Shown here one piece after another: positions 22,423-32,659 of a DNA stretch of 64,000 nt. A program made the translations under genes and the position numbers. The notes under the pieces are model-generated. The model was not told the origin of the DNA. It did no database searches and saw nothing but the letters and a program-made list of their open reading frames with translations. Source of the DNA: Sphaerosporella brunnea (lineage: Eukaryota; Ascomycota; Pezizomycetes; Pezizales; Pyronemataceae); assembly GCA_008704415.1 (NCBI GenBank), contig VXIS01000019.1, positions 218,183 to 282,182 of the forward strand, in the 5' to 3' direction. Positions within the stretch are counted from its first letter, which is position 1, and each line of letters begins with the position of its first letter.

Positions 22423-24489
22423 GATTCTGGACTTTCGGAATGGGTTAGCAACTTCTAGTAAGAGCAATTGTCGGTTCCAGTTTTGCACTTCGCCGGGGGG
22501 GGGGGGGGTGTGCTCGGACTCCGAGGGAGCTGGTCATGTCAATATATCGCTTTGCGATCAAGATCCCGGGCGCCACGGACAGACTGCAGGACGAGACATG
22601 GAGTCAACAAAGCGAGGAGAATCCGCCCACCTGATCGCTGTTCTGGCGACTACTTCACGGTCAAGGAGAAGGATCGCAACTGAATAACTGGATGCAGTGC
22701 AGAAGCGAGCGAGGGTCGCAGCGCTTATGTATAAAACCGTCGATGATTGCAGCGCGTAGAGGCTCGGTACCTATAAGGCTACTGATCGACGGGTTACCGA
22801 GCACAACAGGAGAGAAGACGGCGGTTCGGAGACTTCCGCCAAACGGTTCATATGATGGGAGGAGAAAGACAGAGGGAGAAGGCGGATACTTAGGGTTCCA
22901 TACAAGAAGGCTCCGCTCCCACCAGTCCTGCCGCATCACCTACATCCTGATGAGCGAGCTGCTTCTCCTGTGCAAGTGCCGGGGCTGTAGAACAGGGTAC
23001 TAAACGATTGCACGTTATCCAATCATCCGCCCGCCGCTATGCACTGTCTGTGTGTTTTGGTCCAACCGTCATGGTGGGCGCTTGCATCCGTTTCGAATCC
23101 TCGACAAACTGATGTGATTTTTCCCTCGTGGCAGGCCTGATGCCTGTTTGATGCGCAGAAATCACTATGAAACGGATCGTGTTTTCTAGACGTCTTGCTT
23201 GGTAGGAAATACAGTCGACTCTCCCTATGATAAGAATAGTGTATATAAGAATAATCTCCCTATAAGAATACGAGTGACCGGTCCCGACCGAGTTTGTATT
23301 GGACAAGCCACTCTCTCTATAAGAATTTTCACTGCATAAGAATACGCCCCAGCGGTCCCGACCGTATGTATTCTTATAGAGAGAAGAGTCGACTGTATGC
23401 GTTTTTCAACCGATGTTGCACTGCCCTGACAGCACTTAATTAAGGCAACGTTCGTGCGACGATCACAACTATTAACCAGAACAACACACATGCGAACTTT
23501 GAATATTTGTGGATGTTTTTATGCGTCGATTTGGTGTTGGGATTCCGTCGAATACATACCTGGCGTTTACGCTAAAAGGGGTTGGGACTGCCTTACGGCT
23601 CTCGTCAACACGAAAACCCAGAGAAGGTAGGTGCATTCCATTTCGCCATAGCGTTGGTCGAAAGATGCATACCGAAGGGCATGCAGAATACGTAGCCTTC
23701 GAGCGCCTATACCAGGTGCCTCACAGAGACCAGCTGCCAGTAGGTATATCTATAGGCATGCAAAATACATCCAACCGCCTCAAGCTCGTTTTATGGAGGG
23801 CAACATTAATAGGTACTCTACTTGCGACACTGATTGCTTCGAGTTCACTGTCAAGATTTATGCTTAAAAGATGGTACACCTGGGCGCTATACTTGAATTG
23901 CAGCTTGCATAAACACTTCGCGATTTCAATTGGTAAGGAAGCATTTCATCCTGCTGGTTGCTATGTGTGGGAGTGGTTTTGTTCTTGCAGTAAAAGATGG
24001 CTGGTGTTTCCCAGCGTGCATAAAAGCCGAGCCATGTGCTCGGCCTGTTGCTTTTTTAGCATAGCGTGGGCGTTTAAAAATCAGCCTCAGCTGGACACTT
24101 CAGTTGGCATCGACATGAATCCGAGACACCTCTAGTGAACGAACTTCGTGTTGGTTTTGAGGCCCCCGACATTGGCCCAGCGGAAGCGAGTTGCAGCATC
24201 GATATCGTGCTCTGTGCGACTTGGGATGCCCCAAAACGGGTGGTGAAGATCGAGCTGATGAAAGTTTACTATTGAGTTACTTCCTCCAAGATTGGTTCAC
24301 AACTCATCACTCGGATATATAGGATCAAACCAGAGTGCAGCCAGGACAGGCAAGCCATTCCCGGTAAAGCCTGTACATATCATTACTACCTAGAACAAAA
24401 GAAACCAGACAAAAGAAAGCCATCTATGTACATTGAATGGAAAATTAAAAGCCGACCCCCTGACCTGTCGACAACCATCATGATCAGCC
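22423..24489. other. Intergenic, with one MITE
   Basis: Contains a G homopolymer at about 22495-22507 in the upstream region of the PLAC8 gene, and a pogo/Fot-like MITE at 23212-23395. A 208-codon plus-strand frame at 23509-24135 shows no domain, no codon pattern that I can recognise and no clear promoter, so I do not call it a gene. Confidence 0.5.
23212..23395. mobile_element. MITE, pogo/Fot1-like, TA target duplication
   Basis: Terminal inverted repeats CAGTCGACTC... and ...GAGTCGACTG are flanked on both sides by TA (23210-23211 and 23396-23397). The interior has two diverged copies of TATAAGAATA plus CGGTCCCGACCG, so the element is itself partly palindromic. At 184 bp it has no transposase. 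TA duplication with a CAGT-start TIR is typical of the pogo/Fot branch of Tc1-mariner. Confidence 0.85.
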
Positions 24490-24864
24490 CTATATCAGGA
24501 GCATATCGGGTTTTTCAAGATACACCTTGGTGCACTCCTGACACCAGTGATGCCCACAACCTCTGCAGTCCACAGTCAGATCAGCCCCACGCAACGGCCA
24601 CTGGCCACCGCACCCGCAACACTCCCACTTCGATATCATGCCGCGCATGGATGGTAGCGGCGGACTGTGAGAGGTCTTCTTAAGCTTTTGTTTTGGTGGA
24701 TGTTTAACCCCCAAAGCAGGGTTGTCCCGCCTTGTAAAGGTGCAGCTGGAACACCAGTGATGCATACAGGCACCGCAGATCGAAGTTGCGCCTTCTCCGT
24801 AGAGATACCAACTATGCAGGCAGCCACAACACTGCCAGATTCGTCTTGGGGGGTTGATGGTCAT
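24490..24864 (-). CDS. Small Cys/His-rich protein with duplicated zinc-ribbon-like motif
   Basis: Single exon, 124 residues. Two copies of one motif are visible: residues about 9-42 (WQCCGCLHSW ... CGACMHHWCSSCT) and about 80-112 (WECCGCGGQW ... CRGCGHHWCQECT). Each has paired CxxC/CCxC and an invariant HHWCxxCT, consistent with zinc binding. The linker is Lys/Pro-rich. Small proteins of this layout are frequent and uncharacterised in filamentous ascomycetes. The start is the first ATG (MTINPPRR). A short intron cannot be excluded but the frame is open throughout. Confidence 0.7.
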   Translation of the reverse strand: MTINPPRRIWQCCGCLHSWYLYGEGATSICGACMHHWCSSCTFTRRDNPALGVKHPPKQKLKKTSHSPPLPSMRGMISKWECCGCGGQWPLRGADLTVDCRGCGHHWCQECTKVYLEKPDMLLI

Positions 24865-25931
24865 TGGGTGCTTGCCTTTGTGCTGTTGTATGATTCTTTT
24901 TGAGGGATGTAACAGAATGGGTAACGGGTTTATATATCGGATCCGGATAGTGCAGCGGATGTATTCAAAGAATTGGAACTTGTAGTAGTTTGGTGGGAGC
25001 TAGATGGGGCCAAATTATATTGGCCATTAAATCTGGGGATCCATTTTACTTTCAATGTATTCAATGGGCATATGTGGCATTGAAGATGGAGAAGCTTCAA
25101 AGATGATACTGTGATTGTGTTGTGCATAATTTATCACTCGTAGATCTACCGAGTGCAGAGAGCTCAAATGATTGCTTTAGAGTTCATGCAAAATAATTGA
25201 TATTGAAAAAACGAAGGCTTCTAAGCAAGCAATTAGCTAGGACGAGCAAACAAAGGCTTCTCTTACCTAAGTCTAACGGCAGTTTAGCAACGGATGGGTG
25301 TGCCGGTCGAGGTCGAGGTCGAGGTCGAGGTTGAGATCGAGGTTGAGATCAAGGTCGAAATTACACCAGGATACGCTCACACCAAATGCAATCTTCAGTG
25401 AAACACTCCCCGCTGAGGTCCCTGCACCCAGGGCACATACAGCACTCCCACTCTCCAAGATCCCTCAGAGGCTCATGCATTGTTTGGATGTGGAAAACAA
25501 TACAGCAGGTGCATCACTTGTGGGTGCATTCGCAAGAGAGAGCCGTTTGGCCTGTTCCTGGCAACAGGTGTGCAGTCACAGCAGTGCCAGAAACATCTCG
25601 TGCCCGGACTGCTGGTTTTGATTATTTATTGAGGATATTCTGGGACGATTGGCAGCAGTGATATCGATTAGTCTCAGCTTGTATCCCCGAGGGCACCTAA
25701 GTAGTTGTCAGTTGGTACGTACATACTTTTAAGGGGGATTTTTATACATACTAAGTGGTGGAATTGGTCACTTGGGAAGCTCAGCCGAAACCGACTCGAA
25801 CTCTTCAGAGGGAATGTTGGTGAGGTGGCACGTGTTTCATCCACAATTATTGTAGCGCAGCATCCCTGTAAAAATTTTCCAATTTTCACCCCCACCAAAC
25901 CTCCGCCACCATACCAAAACACACTGCGACA
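24865..25931. other. Intergenic, with hexamer repeat
   Basis: About 1 kb with no supported gene. A GAGGTC hexamer repeat at 25309-25352 creates Arg-Ser or Asp-Leu repeats in flanking frames, which I regard as artefacts. The 100 bp before 25932 are the likely RSM22 promoter. Confidence 0.5.
25309..25352. repeat. GAGGTC hexanucleotide repeat
   Basis: About seven GAGGTC/GAGGTT/GAGATC units in tandem, drifting at the 3' end. Confidence 0.9.
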
Positions 25932-28343
25932 ATGCTCGTCGCCCGGCGCTCTCTACGCCTCACCCGCGTACTCACTCGTCAGAAGCCCATTGTGCCTAAA
26001 TCCATCGCTTTCAGGACCTTTACCACTACCACCCCCGCCACGAACGATCTACCCAATCAATATGCCAACGTCCGCGGCCGCCCGACCGAACAACCCATTG
26101 AAAGCTATGTACGTACGGTTCGTGACACTTGGGGCGACAACCTCCCCGAGGGTCTGCTGTCGGAGGAGGAATTTCAAGTCTACCAACGGTACTATGGTGC
26201 GCCGGTGCGGATGTTGACGCCGGAGGAGATTGAGCAGGAGCTTGAATTTATGGAAGCGATGAACAAAGATGTGGAAGAGGATGAACAGGGTGCAGTCACC
26301 TTGGAAGACATTGATGGGGTGGAAATTGTGCAAGAGGAGGGGGAAGAATCCGAAGAGGCATCACTGGCGGATCTTGAAGAGACACTCGACATGAGCCGGG
26401 AAACACAAGAGTCCGAGGCTGATGCAGAAATATCGGCCGAGGAACTGCAGGAAATCCAGGAGGGGAAGGTCCGTGCTCGTTCCGCAAAGGAGGCGAGGCT
26501 GTACGAACAGCTGGGGCGGGACATTGAGAGGTCACTGCGGCTTGCGCAGGAGTCGGCGGGAGAGGAGCTGTACGTGGAGGAGGAGGAGGAGGTCGAGGAC
26601 AGCGGTGAGACAGTTCATATCCGGACACATCCACTGACCCAGTTTGGCCGATTCGGAACGTTTCCGGCGACAGTTCGCCTCCCGGAGACGGTTTTAGGGA
26701 CTACTAGGGCGCTACTTTCTGATGTCAACAATAAACATCTCGGCGAGGCGGCGGAAAAGATTCTTGGACCGCGCCTAGAAGAAAGCCCAATTATGACGGG
26801 GAAGTATGGCAGGAATATCAACAAGATTCCGCTGGATACTAGCCATGGGATGAGTGACATGGAGAGCAATGTATTCCTGGCTACTGTTTTGCCGGGATAT
26901 TATGCGCAGTCTCTCAGCGCTTTAAAGGAGCTGCGGCGCCGGCTGGGGAGAGACTGGGTGCTGGGGAACCAATATGACGAGGGGGAGACGGGTGTCAAGC
27001 ATGTACTTGACGTAGGCACCGGTGGCGCTGGGATCCTTGCCTGGCGAGCCGTGGTAGAAGCTGAGCAGGCCCTCCGGGACGAAGAAGCAGCTGAGCTTAC
27101 TGCCGCTGAGCCCGCCGAGCCCACCGAGCCCACCGAGCCCGACTCCACCGCCTCTGGGCCCAACGAGCACGAGTCTACCGAGGCCGGCGAATTCGTGCAC
27201 TCCTCTAGACCTGTTGTAGTCATCGGCTCGGATCGTTTGCGCTTCCGCATGTCCAAAATGCTCGAAAACACCACCTTTATCCCACGTCTTCCGCAAGTGC
27301 ATGCAGACACCTCCCTCAAGCCGGAACATGGCGTGGAGCAGCCAGTGTTGAAGCAGCCGCGCAAGCTCTATGACTTGATAATTGCAACGAATACCCTCCT
27401 CTCTCTCCATGAAGACCACACACGCAGATACCATGTACAAAATCTCTGGTCCCTCCTCAACCCGAATGGGGGTGTACTCCTCCTGATCGAAAAGGGGAAT
27501 GCACGCGGCTTTGAGGCGATCGCTGGGGCGCGCCAAAACCTACTAAATAACAATATCTCTCGTCCGGGCGCTGAATTTGTTCCCCCTACAGAGGCCGACG
27601 ACATTAACGGACCCCGAAAACCCAAGGAAATCGGCTCCATTGTTGCGCCCTGCACGAACCACGAAGAATGCCCGATGTTCGTCAGCGGGCCCGGCAAGTC
27701 GCTGCGAAGGGATTATTGCAGCTTCCTCCAGCGATATGAGCGGCCAACTTACTTGCAGCGCATCATAGGAGCTACTCGTCGCAACCACGAGGATTTCACG
27801 TACTCTTATGTCGCCGTGAGAAGGGGCATAGATGTCACCCGCTCTCACGAGGCGCAGATAAACCCCAAGACAGACGACTTCGATACCACCGTCTCCCCAC
27901 CTAAATCTCCGTACTCGATGCAGCAGCTGCGCACCCACGCATTCAGCCTCCCGCGTAACGTGTTCCCGCCCATGAAGCGGGACAAGCATGTCATCATGGA
28001 CATGTGCACTCCCGCGGGTAAGATCGAACGGTGGACCGTTCCCAAATCGTACGGTAAAGTTGCGTTTCGGGATGCAAGGAAAGTGAAGTGGGGAGACCTC
28101 TGGGCATTGGGAGCAAAGACCAAGATCCTAAGAAATCTGAGTCTGGGCCACAAACAGCCGCGTACGGTGGCGAAGAATGACGAGCTCGGAGAGGAGCCGG
28201 TGAAGCCGGGAGGAAAGAAGAAGAATCCTGGAAAGAACCAGAGAGAACGGAGGAAGGCGCAGCAGGAGGCGAGGAGGACTGCTCAGCTCGACAGGGAGGA
28301 TGCGGTTAGGATGGTTGCTGAGGGCCTGAACGAGGAGAACTAA
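25932..28343 (+). CDS. RSM22: Mitochondrial Rsm22-like methyltransferase-fold protein
   Basis: Single-exon gene of 803 residues. Rsm22 is associated with the mitochondrial small ribosomal subunit and is needed for mitochondrial translation; its fold is that of an rRNA methyltransferase. The N-terminus is Arg-rich with few acids (MLVARRSLRLTRVLTRQK), a good mitochondrial presequence. An acidic insertion follows (about residues 95-215). The methyltransferase region shows LDVGTGGAGILAWRAV (SAM motif I), a Pro/Glu/Thr tandem (EPTEPTEP), VVIGSDRLRFRMSK, and DLIIATNTLLSLHEDHTRR. Next are LLNPNGGVLLLIEKGNARGF and the conserved Cys set (APCTNHEECPM, DYCSFLQRYERP). The C-terminus is Lys/Arg-rich. No intron is needed. 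Downstream lies the convergent HAD gene, stop to stop about 200 bp. Confidence 0.92.
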   Translation: MLVARRSLRLTRVLTRQKPIVPKSIAFRTFTTTTPATNDLPNQYANVRGRPTEQPIESYVRTVRDTWGDNLPEGLLSEEEFQVYQRYYGAPVRMLTPEEIEQELEFMEAMNKDVEEDEQGAVTLEDIDGVEIVQEEGEESEEASLADLEETLDMSRETQESEADAEISAEELQEIQEGKVRARSAKEARLYEQLGRDIERSLRLAQESAGEELYVEEEEEVEDSGETVHIRTHPLTQFGRFGTFPATVRLPETVLGTTRALLSDVNNKHLGEAAEKILGPRLEESPIMTGKYGRNINKIPLDTSHGMSDMESNVFLATVLPGYYAQSLSALKELRRRLGRDWVLGNQYDEGETGVKHVLDVGTGGAGILAWRAVVEAEQALRDEEAAELTAAEPAEPTEPTEPDSTASGPNEHESTEAGEFVHSSRPVVVIGSDRLRFRMSKMLENTTFIPRLPQVHADTSLKPEHGVEQPVLKQPRKLYDLIIATNTLLSLHEDHTRRYHVQNLWSLLNPNGGVLLLIEKGNARGFEAIAGARQNLLNNNISRPGAEFVPPTEADDINGPRKPKEIGSIVAPCTNHEECPMFVSGPGKSLRRDYCSFLQRYERPTYLQRIIGATRRNHEDFTYSYVAVRRGIDVTRSHEAQINPKTDDFDTTVSPPKSPYSMQQLRTHAFSLPRNVFPPMKRDKHVIMDMCTPAGKIERWTVPKSYGKVAFRDARKVKWGDLWALGAKTKILRNLSLGHKQPRTVAKNDELGEEPVKPGGKKKNPGKNQRERRKAQQEARRTAQLDREDAVRMVAEGLNEEN

Positions 28344-28547
28344 GCGTGTTGCATGGGTGTGTCGTTTTTTTGGCACATTGTATTATAAAAGGTTCTGAGG
28401 GAATGGTTTGGTTGCATGTGGGATGGAGTTGGAATTCCCCTCTTCTGGTATCATAGATCTGATTTGAAAGGCTCCCAAACTCCGTCCATGCCCGTGCCGC
28501 CAGTAAAAGAGAACTCTTTATTTACAAAAAGACTCGTCTGGATCCGC

Positions 28548-29822
28548 TCAAGCCTTGAGATCCCTCTCCTCCTCTATAGCCCACCTGACAGCCTCCTCCA
28601 CATTGTCCACCACCGCCTTGGCACCACCATCACTATCGCCTTCTCTGAACACACCCGTTCTTACTAGCACACTGACCCAATCCGTTCCTCTGGGGCTTTT
28701 GTACGAATTGGCGCCCGCGATGTCACTCGCAGGGTTGTCACCAACCATATAAACCCTCTTCAACTCCGGATGATCCATGAAGGCACCCAACTGTTTGAGC
28801 TTTCTGGCTCTCCACCTAGTCAAAGTGTCCTCGGCGAACTCATAAGTAGGCTGATGAGGCTTTCCGATAGTGGTAGCCTTCAGCTCCTGACCTCCAGTGA
28901 TGGATCTCCACACGCCCTCTAGCGCGGCACGGAAAGCTCTCTGCCCCAGTCTTGCATGCTGATACTCATTCGCCCACCACAAATCTGGGTTCGAAAAGTA
29001 CACCGGGAGATGGCCATCCCTGATCACATCCTCGACCCTTCGTCGCGTGCCCACCTGGCCGCCCTCACTCAGCAGCACGTCGACAACCACCTGGATATCC
29101 AGTGCCCAATCCCTCGGATCATTGAACACCAGCACAGCGTCGACCTTTGGAAGGTTCTTCGGCAGCTTCGTACCAAACTGGGAATAGTGCGACTTGTCCG
29201 TGAACGGACTGACGCCCTGAAAGCTCTTCAGGAAGTCGGCCGGGATCACAACATTTCTGAAGCCATAGCCCTTTGCCACCTCCTTTACGTTCTCTTTTAC
29301 GCCGCCGAGCACGAGTACAGTCCGTAGATGTGGCGACGATGCGTGCTCTTTGAATGGCGTGTGCGATTGCACGAATTGCTGCTCGCTGATGAATGCACGC
29401 ATGCGCAGGCGTTGGTTTAGCTGCTGCACCTGCGCCGCTTCGCTGTACCCGCCGCCGTTCGTCAGAAGCATGTATGGGATGTGGTTGTCGTGCAGGTATT
29501 CGAGGGTTTCTTTTGCGCGTGGGAGAGGGTTCGAGCCATGCACCAACACGCCGTCAATGCTGGGTAGATCAGTCAATTATTCCCCCAAGAGCTGGGCTGA
29601 GTGATTGTGGAGGACGCACTCGAAGACGAAGGCATAGTCCGGTGCTTCGCCGCGGTCCGGGACTGGAGGGAGAGGGTTCTCGTATGGAATCTCCACCGGT
29701 TTATTGCGTCGCGCGCACGGCAGGGTCTGGTGGAGTTGCCGTGCGGCAACGACGCCGGAGGGAAATGGTTTACGCGCAATGGTGCGGCTGCATGGCCGGA
29801 AGGCGAGTGTGAGGAATGACAT
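28548..29822 (-). CDS. HAD-superfamily hydrolase, CECR5/HDHD5-like, mitochondrial
   Basis: Two exons, 29822-29620 and 29559-28548, give 404 residues. The 60-nt intron splits the catalytic motif: only after splicing does FVFDIDGVLVHG appear, with nucleophile Asp at residue 68 and acid/base Asp at residue 70, so the splice is secure. Next comes NPLPRAKETLEYL, then LLTNGGGYSE (motif II region), then a cap segment with LVFNDPRDWALD, and near the end VYMVGDNPASDIAGAN (motifs III/IV). The N-terminus (MSFLTLAFRPCSRTIARK) is Arg-rich and fits mitochondrial import. This matches the class IIA HAD family of yeast YKR070W and human HDHD5; the substrate is unknown. The first ATG giving this presequence is taken as start; an upstream in-frame ATG at 29933 is less likely. 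Confidence 0.92.
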
Positions 29823-29886
29823 TGTTGGGGTTTGTGGAGTGAAGGTGGGTGACGCGGGTGGACACTGGATATGCCTTCTGTCGGCG

Positions 29887-29992
29887 ATCACGTGATATGA
29901 AAACATTCTGCTCGCGTTTCCGAAAAGGTCCAATCACGTGACTTTGATAATTTACACTCGGAAAAGCACGTGATTCGATCTTTTCGGAAACG
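29887..29992. promoter_or_regulatory. Inverted repeat with three CACGTG boxes and CCAAT
   Basis: CACGTG occurs at 29889, 29935 and 29967; CCAAT at 29930. The last two boxes lie in an inverted repeat whose outer arms are CGTTTCCGAAAAG (29914-29926) and CTTTTCGGAAACG (29980-29992). It lies just upstream of the HAD gene start. CACGTG is the classical site of bHLH factors such as Cbf1. The function is inferred. Confidence 0.6.
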
Positions 29993-30770
29993 TGAGTGTG
30001 GTTTTTGTTTTTTGTTTTTTTTGGCACAGAATGAATGGCTGATAGGACAAAACTTCTGTCCTTTCCTGCTCTGAAGCCAAAATTTTAATTCCAATCATGC
30101 TGCCCTTGCTATCACGGCGTTCTTCCTCTTTTGCTCCCGCGGCTGCCCAGCACGGGGCGACTTGGTCAACCCTCTGGTTTTCGAAGGAGAGTTGGAATTT
30201 CTGTGGCAGACATGTACTCGGGCTCTGTCTTCTAGGTTCTGGGAGAGTAGGATGTCCTGGAATTTTGACCATTGGATTTACTACAGGTTCGAACAAGCAT
30301 CACCGTGCTCTTTGCCCAAGAACCATTAGATGCTACCAGTTCCCTCGCAATGCTAGGACGTGCAGGTGATGGGTAAAGCCAACAGGCCTCTGCCTATCGA
30401 ATTGTTTCCGATGGCGGGGTAAGCGGTAACGAACTGCTTGTTCTCGAGCGGTTAAATTAACTGCTCTGAGCTTACTGGAGTTCTGGAGTCGGCTTGCGGC
30501 CTCGATCCCCGCTCTTCAACTGAAATGAGTGAAACGCCGGTGCTAGGCGGAGAGGCGGAGAGTTACATCACGAGCGCTGCTAGCTGATCATCAGCTGTGG
30601 CCTGACGTCGTCGCCCTTTATCTATTGGTGCTCGCTACCTATCAGACTCCACAGCGACAGCGAAGACAACAACAACGCCCTGAGTTTCGCACCCCCCCCC
30701 CCCCCAAATTTCTACACCTCTATCTCGCCGCCCGCTTTTCCCTCGAACTTCACAGGCAGTGCCCGGAATC

Positions 30771-31621
30771 ATGGCGACGCGAAGAAAGATCCTCAAAGTC
30801 TGTGCGCCTCCACCGTGACCGCACTAAATACTGATCCGCGCCATTTGTAGGTGATCATACTGGGCGATAGCGGAGTCGGGAAGACCTCGTTGATGAACCA
30901 ATATGTATGCACAATCACCGCCCCGCCTGTCACGCAGCTCCCCCAGACTCACGCGCCGGGAAAAATAACAGGTCAATAAGAAGTTCTCTCCTTCTTACAA
31001 GGCGACCATTGGCGCCGATTTTTTGACCAAGGAAGTTATCCTAGACGACCGTACTGTGACCCTCACGGTGAGTATTTGTCCTCTTTTGTTTGATTTGTCC
31101 AATACTGAGAGAATGTGATATGTTGGTAGATATGGGACACTGCCGGACAAGAACGGTTTCAGTCCTTGGGCGTTGCCTTCTACCGTGGCGCGGACTGTTG
31201 CGTGCTCGTGTACGACGTCAACAACGCCGCGTCATTCGAGCACATCAACAGCTGGCGCGAGGAGTTTCTGATACAAGCCAGCCCGCGCGATCCGGACTCT
31301 TTCCCGTTCGTGATGTTAGCGAATAAGATTGATCTCGGGGAGGGAAGGCGGCAGGTTCCGCGAAAGAGAGCAGCTGCGTATTGCCATAATCGCGGGCAGA
31401 TACCGTATTTCGAGTGCTCGGCAAAGGATGGAGATGGTGTCGAGCAGGCGTTTGAAGGTATGTGACTTTGCAGTGTTGGTATGAGAGAAGAGCATGGCTG
31501 CTGAAATGTGGTAGCTATCGCTAGGAATGCCTTGGCCCAGCAGGAGAGCGAGATGGCGGATATCCTGGACGACCCATTCTTGCCGGCCATCATCGAAGAC
31601 CGCTCTGGATGCGCGTGCTAA
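30771..31621 (+). CDS. YPT7: Rab7-type small GTPase (Ypt7)
   Basis: Controls late-endosome and vacuole fusion through the HOPS tether. Five exons: 30771-30797, 30851-30904, 30972-31067, 31130-31457 and 31515-31621, giving 203 residues. All motifs are intact: P-loop GDSGVGKTS, effector loop [40 protein letters not shown] (NKxD) and ECSAKDG. The C-terminal CAC is the double-geranylgeranylation signal. [13 protein letters not shown] [10 protein letters not shown] and the Rab7-specific [12 protein letters not shown] place it in the Rab7 family. The first exon of 27 nt and its GTCTGT donor are inferred from frame and the known N-terminus pattern (MATRRKILK). The linker before CAC is shorter and different from usual, which is normal for this variable tail. 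Confidence 0.97.
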
Positions 31622-32659
31622 AGCGGGGAGGCAGGGCGTTATAATTTTTTTTGGATGCGTTTGTTTCGTGACTTCTCTTCGTCCTTTGCGACATTTTGCG
31701 GGGAGTTTTTTTTTTTTTTTTTTTGGCGTGCTTGGTATATTTCTTTCTGTTGTTTTCGTGGTTGCATTTGCGGCTTGCTTCTGCTTTGGTTTGAAAGGAT
31801 GGACAATACATGTTTGGTGATTCTCTTCAAGCTTATCTAGTTCGTCGGGACTGCAATCTTTATATGCGGGACAAAATTTTTATAAAGAAATTGGGGAAGC
31901 ATTTTTGTGGGCATATCGTACCTTGCTCACTCGCATGATTACGACGGATGACAGGGCAGACTGAAGCATATCCTTACAATTTCTCTAGATGGGCCGCCAC
32001 CAGTAAAACACATCCCTTCGAACTCCGTACATACATGTACAAAGTAACGGGCCATCTTAGTAACTATCTCTGGCAACGCTGGAAAAGCCTTTTCGGAGCG
32101 CAGACTGGAATCTCTTGATTTACACCCTACGGGTGGGGAATCAGCGCCGGTGTCCTGGAACTCCACAGTACTTTCGGGGTCGGCATTTCCTTTCTGGGTC
32201 ATCCACAGTGTCCAGCTAGTCCAACTCACAGCCCCCAGTTTTCCGAGGTCGTAACTTTCCATGGGCACCGAAAACACGGTGTTCACCCGCTTTCACTCGA
32301 CCCGAGTTGTTGAGAAAAGTTTCAATTAGGTGTTCCTCGATACTAGGCTACACCGTCCAGACCCATCAAGAATTGTGCTTAAGCTCTACAGTGCTTGCTT
32401 CCTTTAAATTATCCCTAATGTGAATTCCTCTAAATTTGCATCAAAGTTCCAGAATTTCTCGAAGCCTGGAAATTACTCATAGCTTTACATTTGTTGAGAA
32501 TTTCGAACACAGCAGCTTGGTGAATAGCGCTGCTGCTACTGCTGTGAGCTCCCGGTGGGTAAAAACTCCAATCCGGGAAGGCTGGGTTTTTCTTTGTAAA
32601 CACCCCACTTTCATCCACCCTGCAAACTTCCTTTCCAGCCGCTTCAGCTTTCACTCTCC
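31622..32659. other. Intergenic after YPT7
   Basis: T-rich 3' flank (poly-T at 31710-31726) and about 900 bp in which I see no coding signal and no clear repeat. Confidence 0.5.

Noticed and set aside
23509..24135. 208-codon plus-strand frame
   Set aside because: No recognisable domain, mixed hydrophobic/Arg-rich composition and no splice or promoter support; could be chance or a decayed gene.
25298..25621. RSRSRSR-type frame as an SR protein
   Set aside because: The Arg-Ser run is only the GAGGTC hexamer repeat; the rest shows no RRM or other domain.
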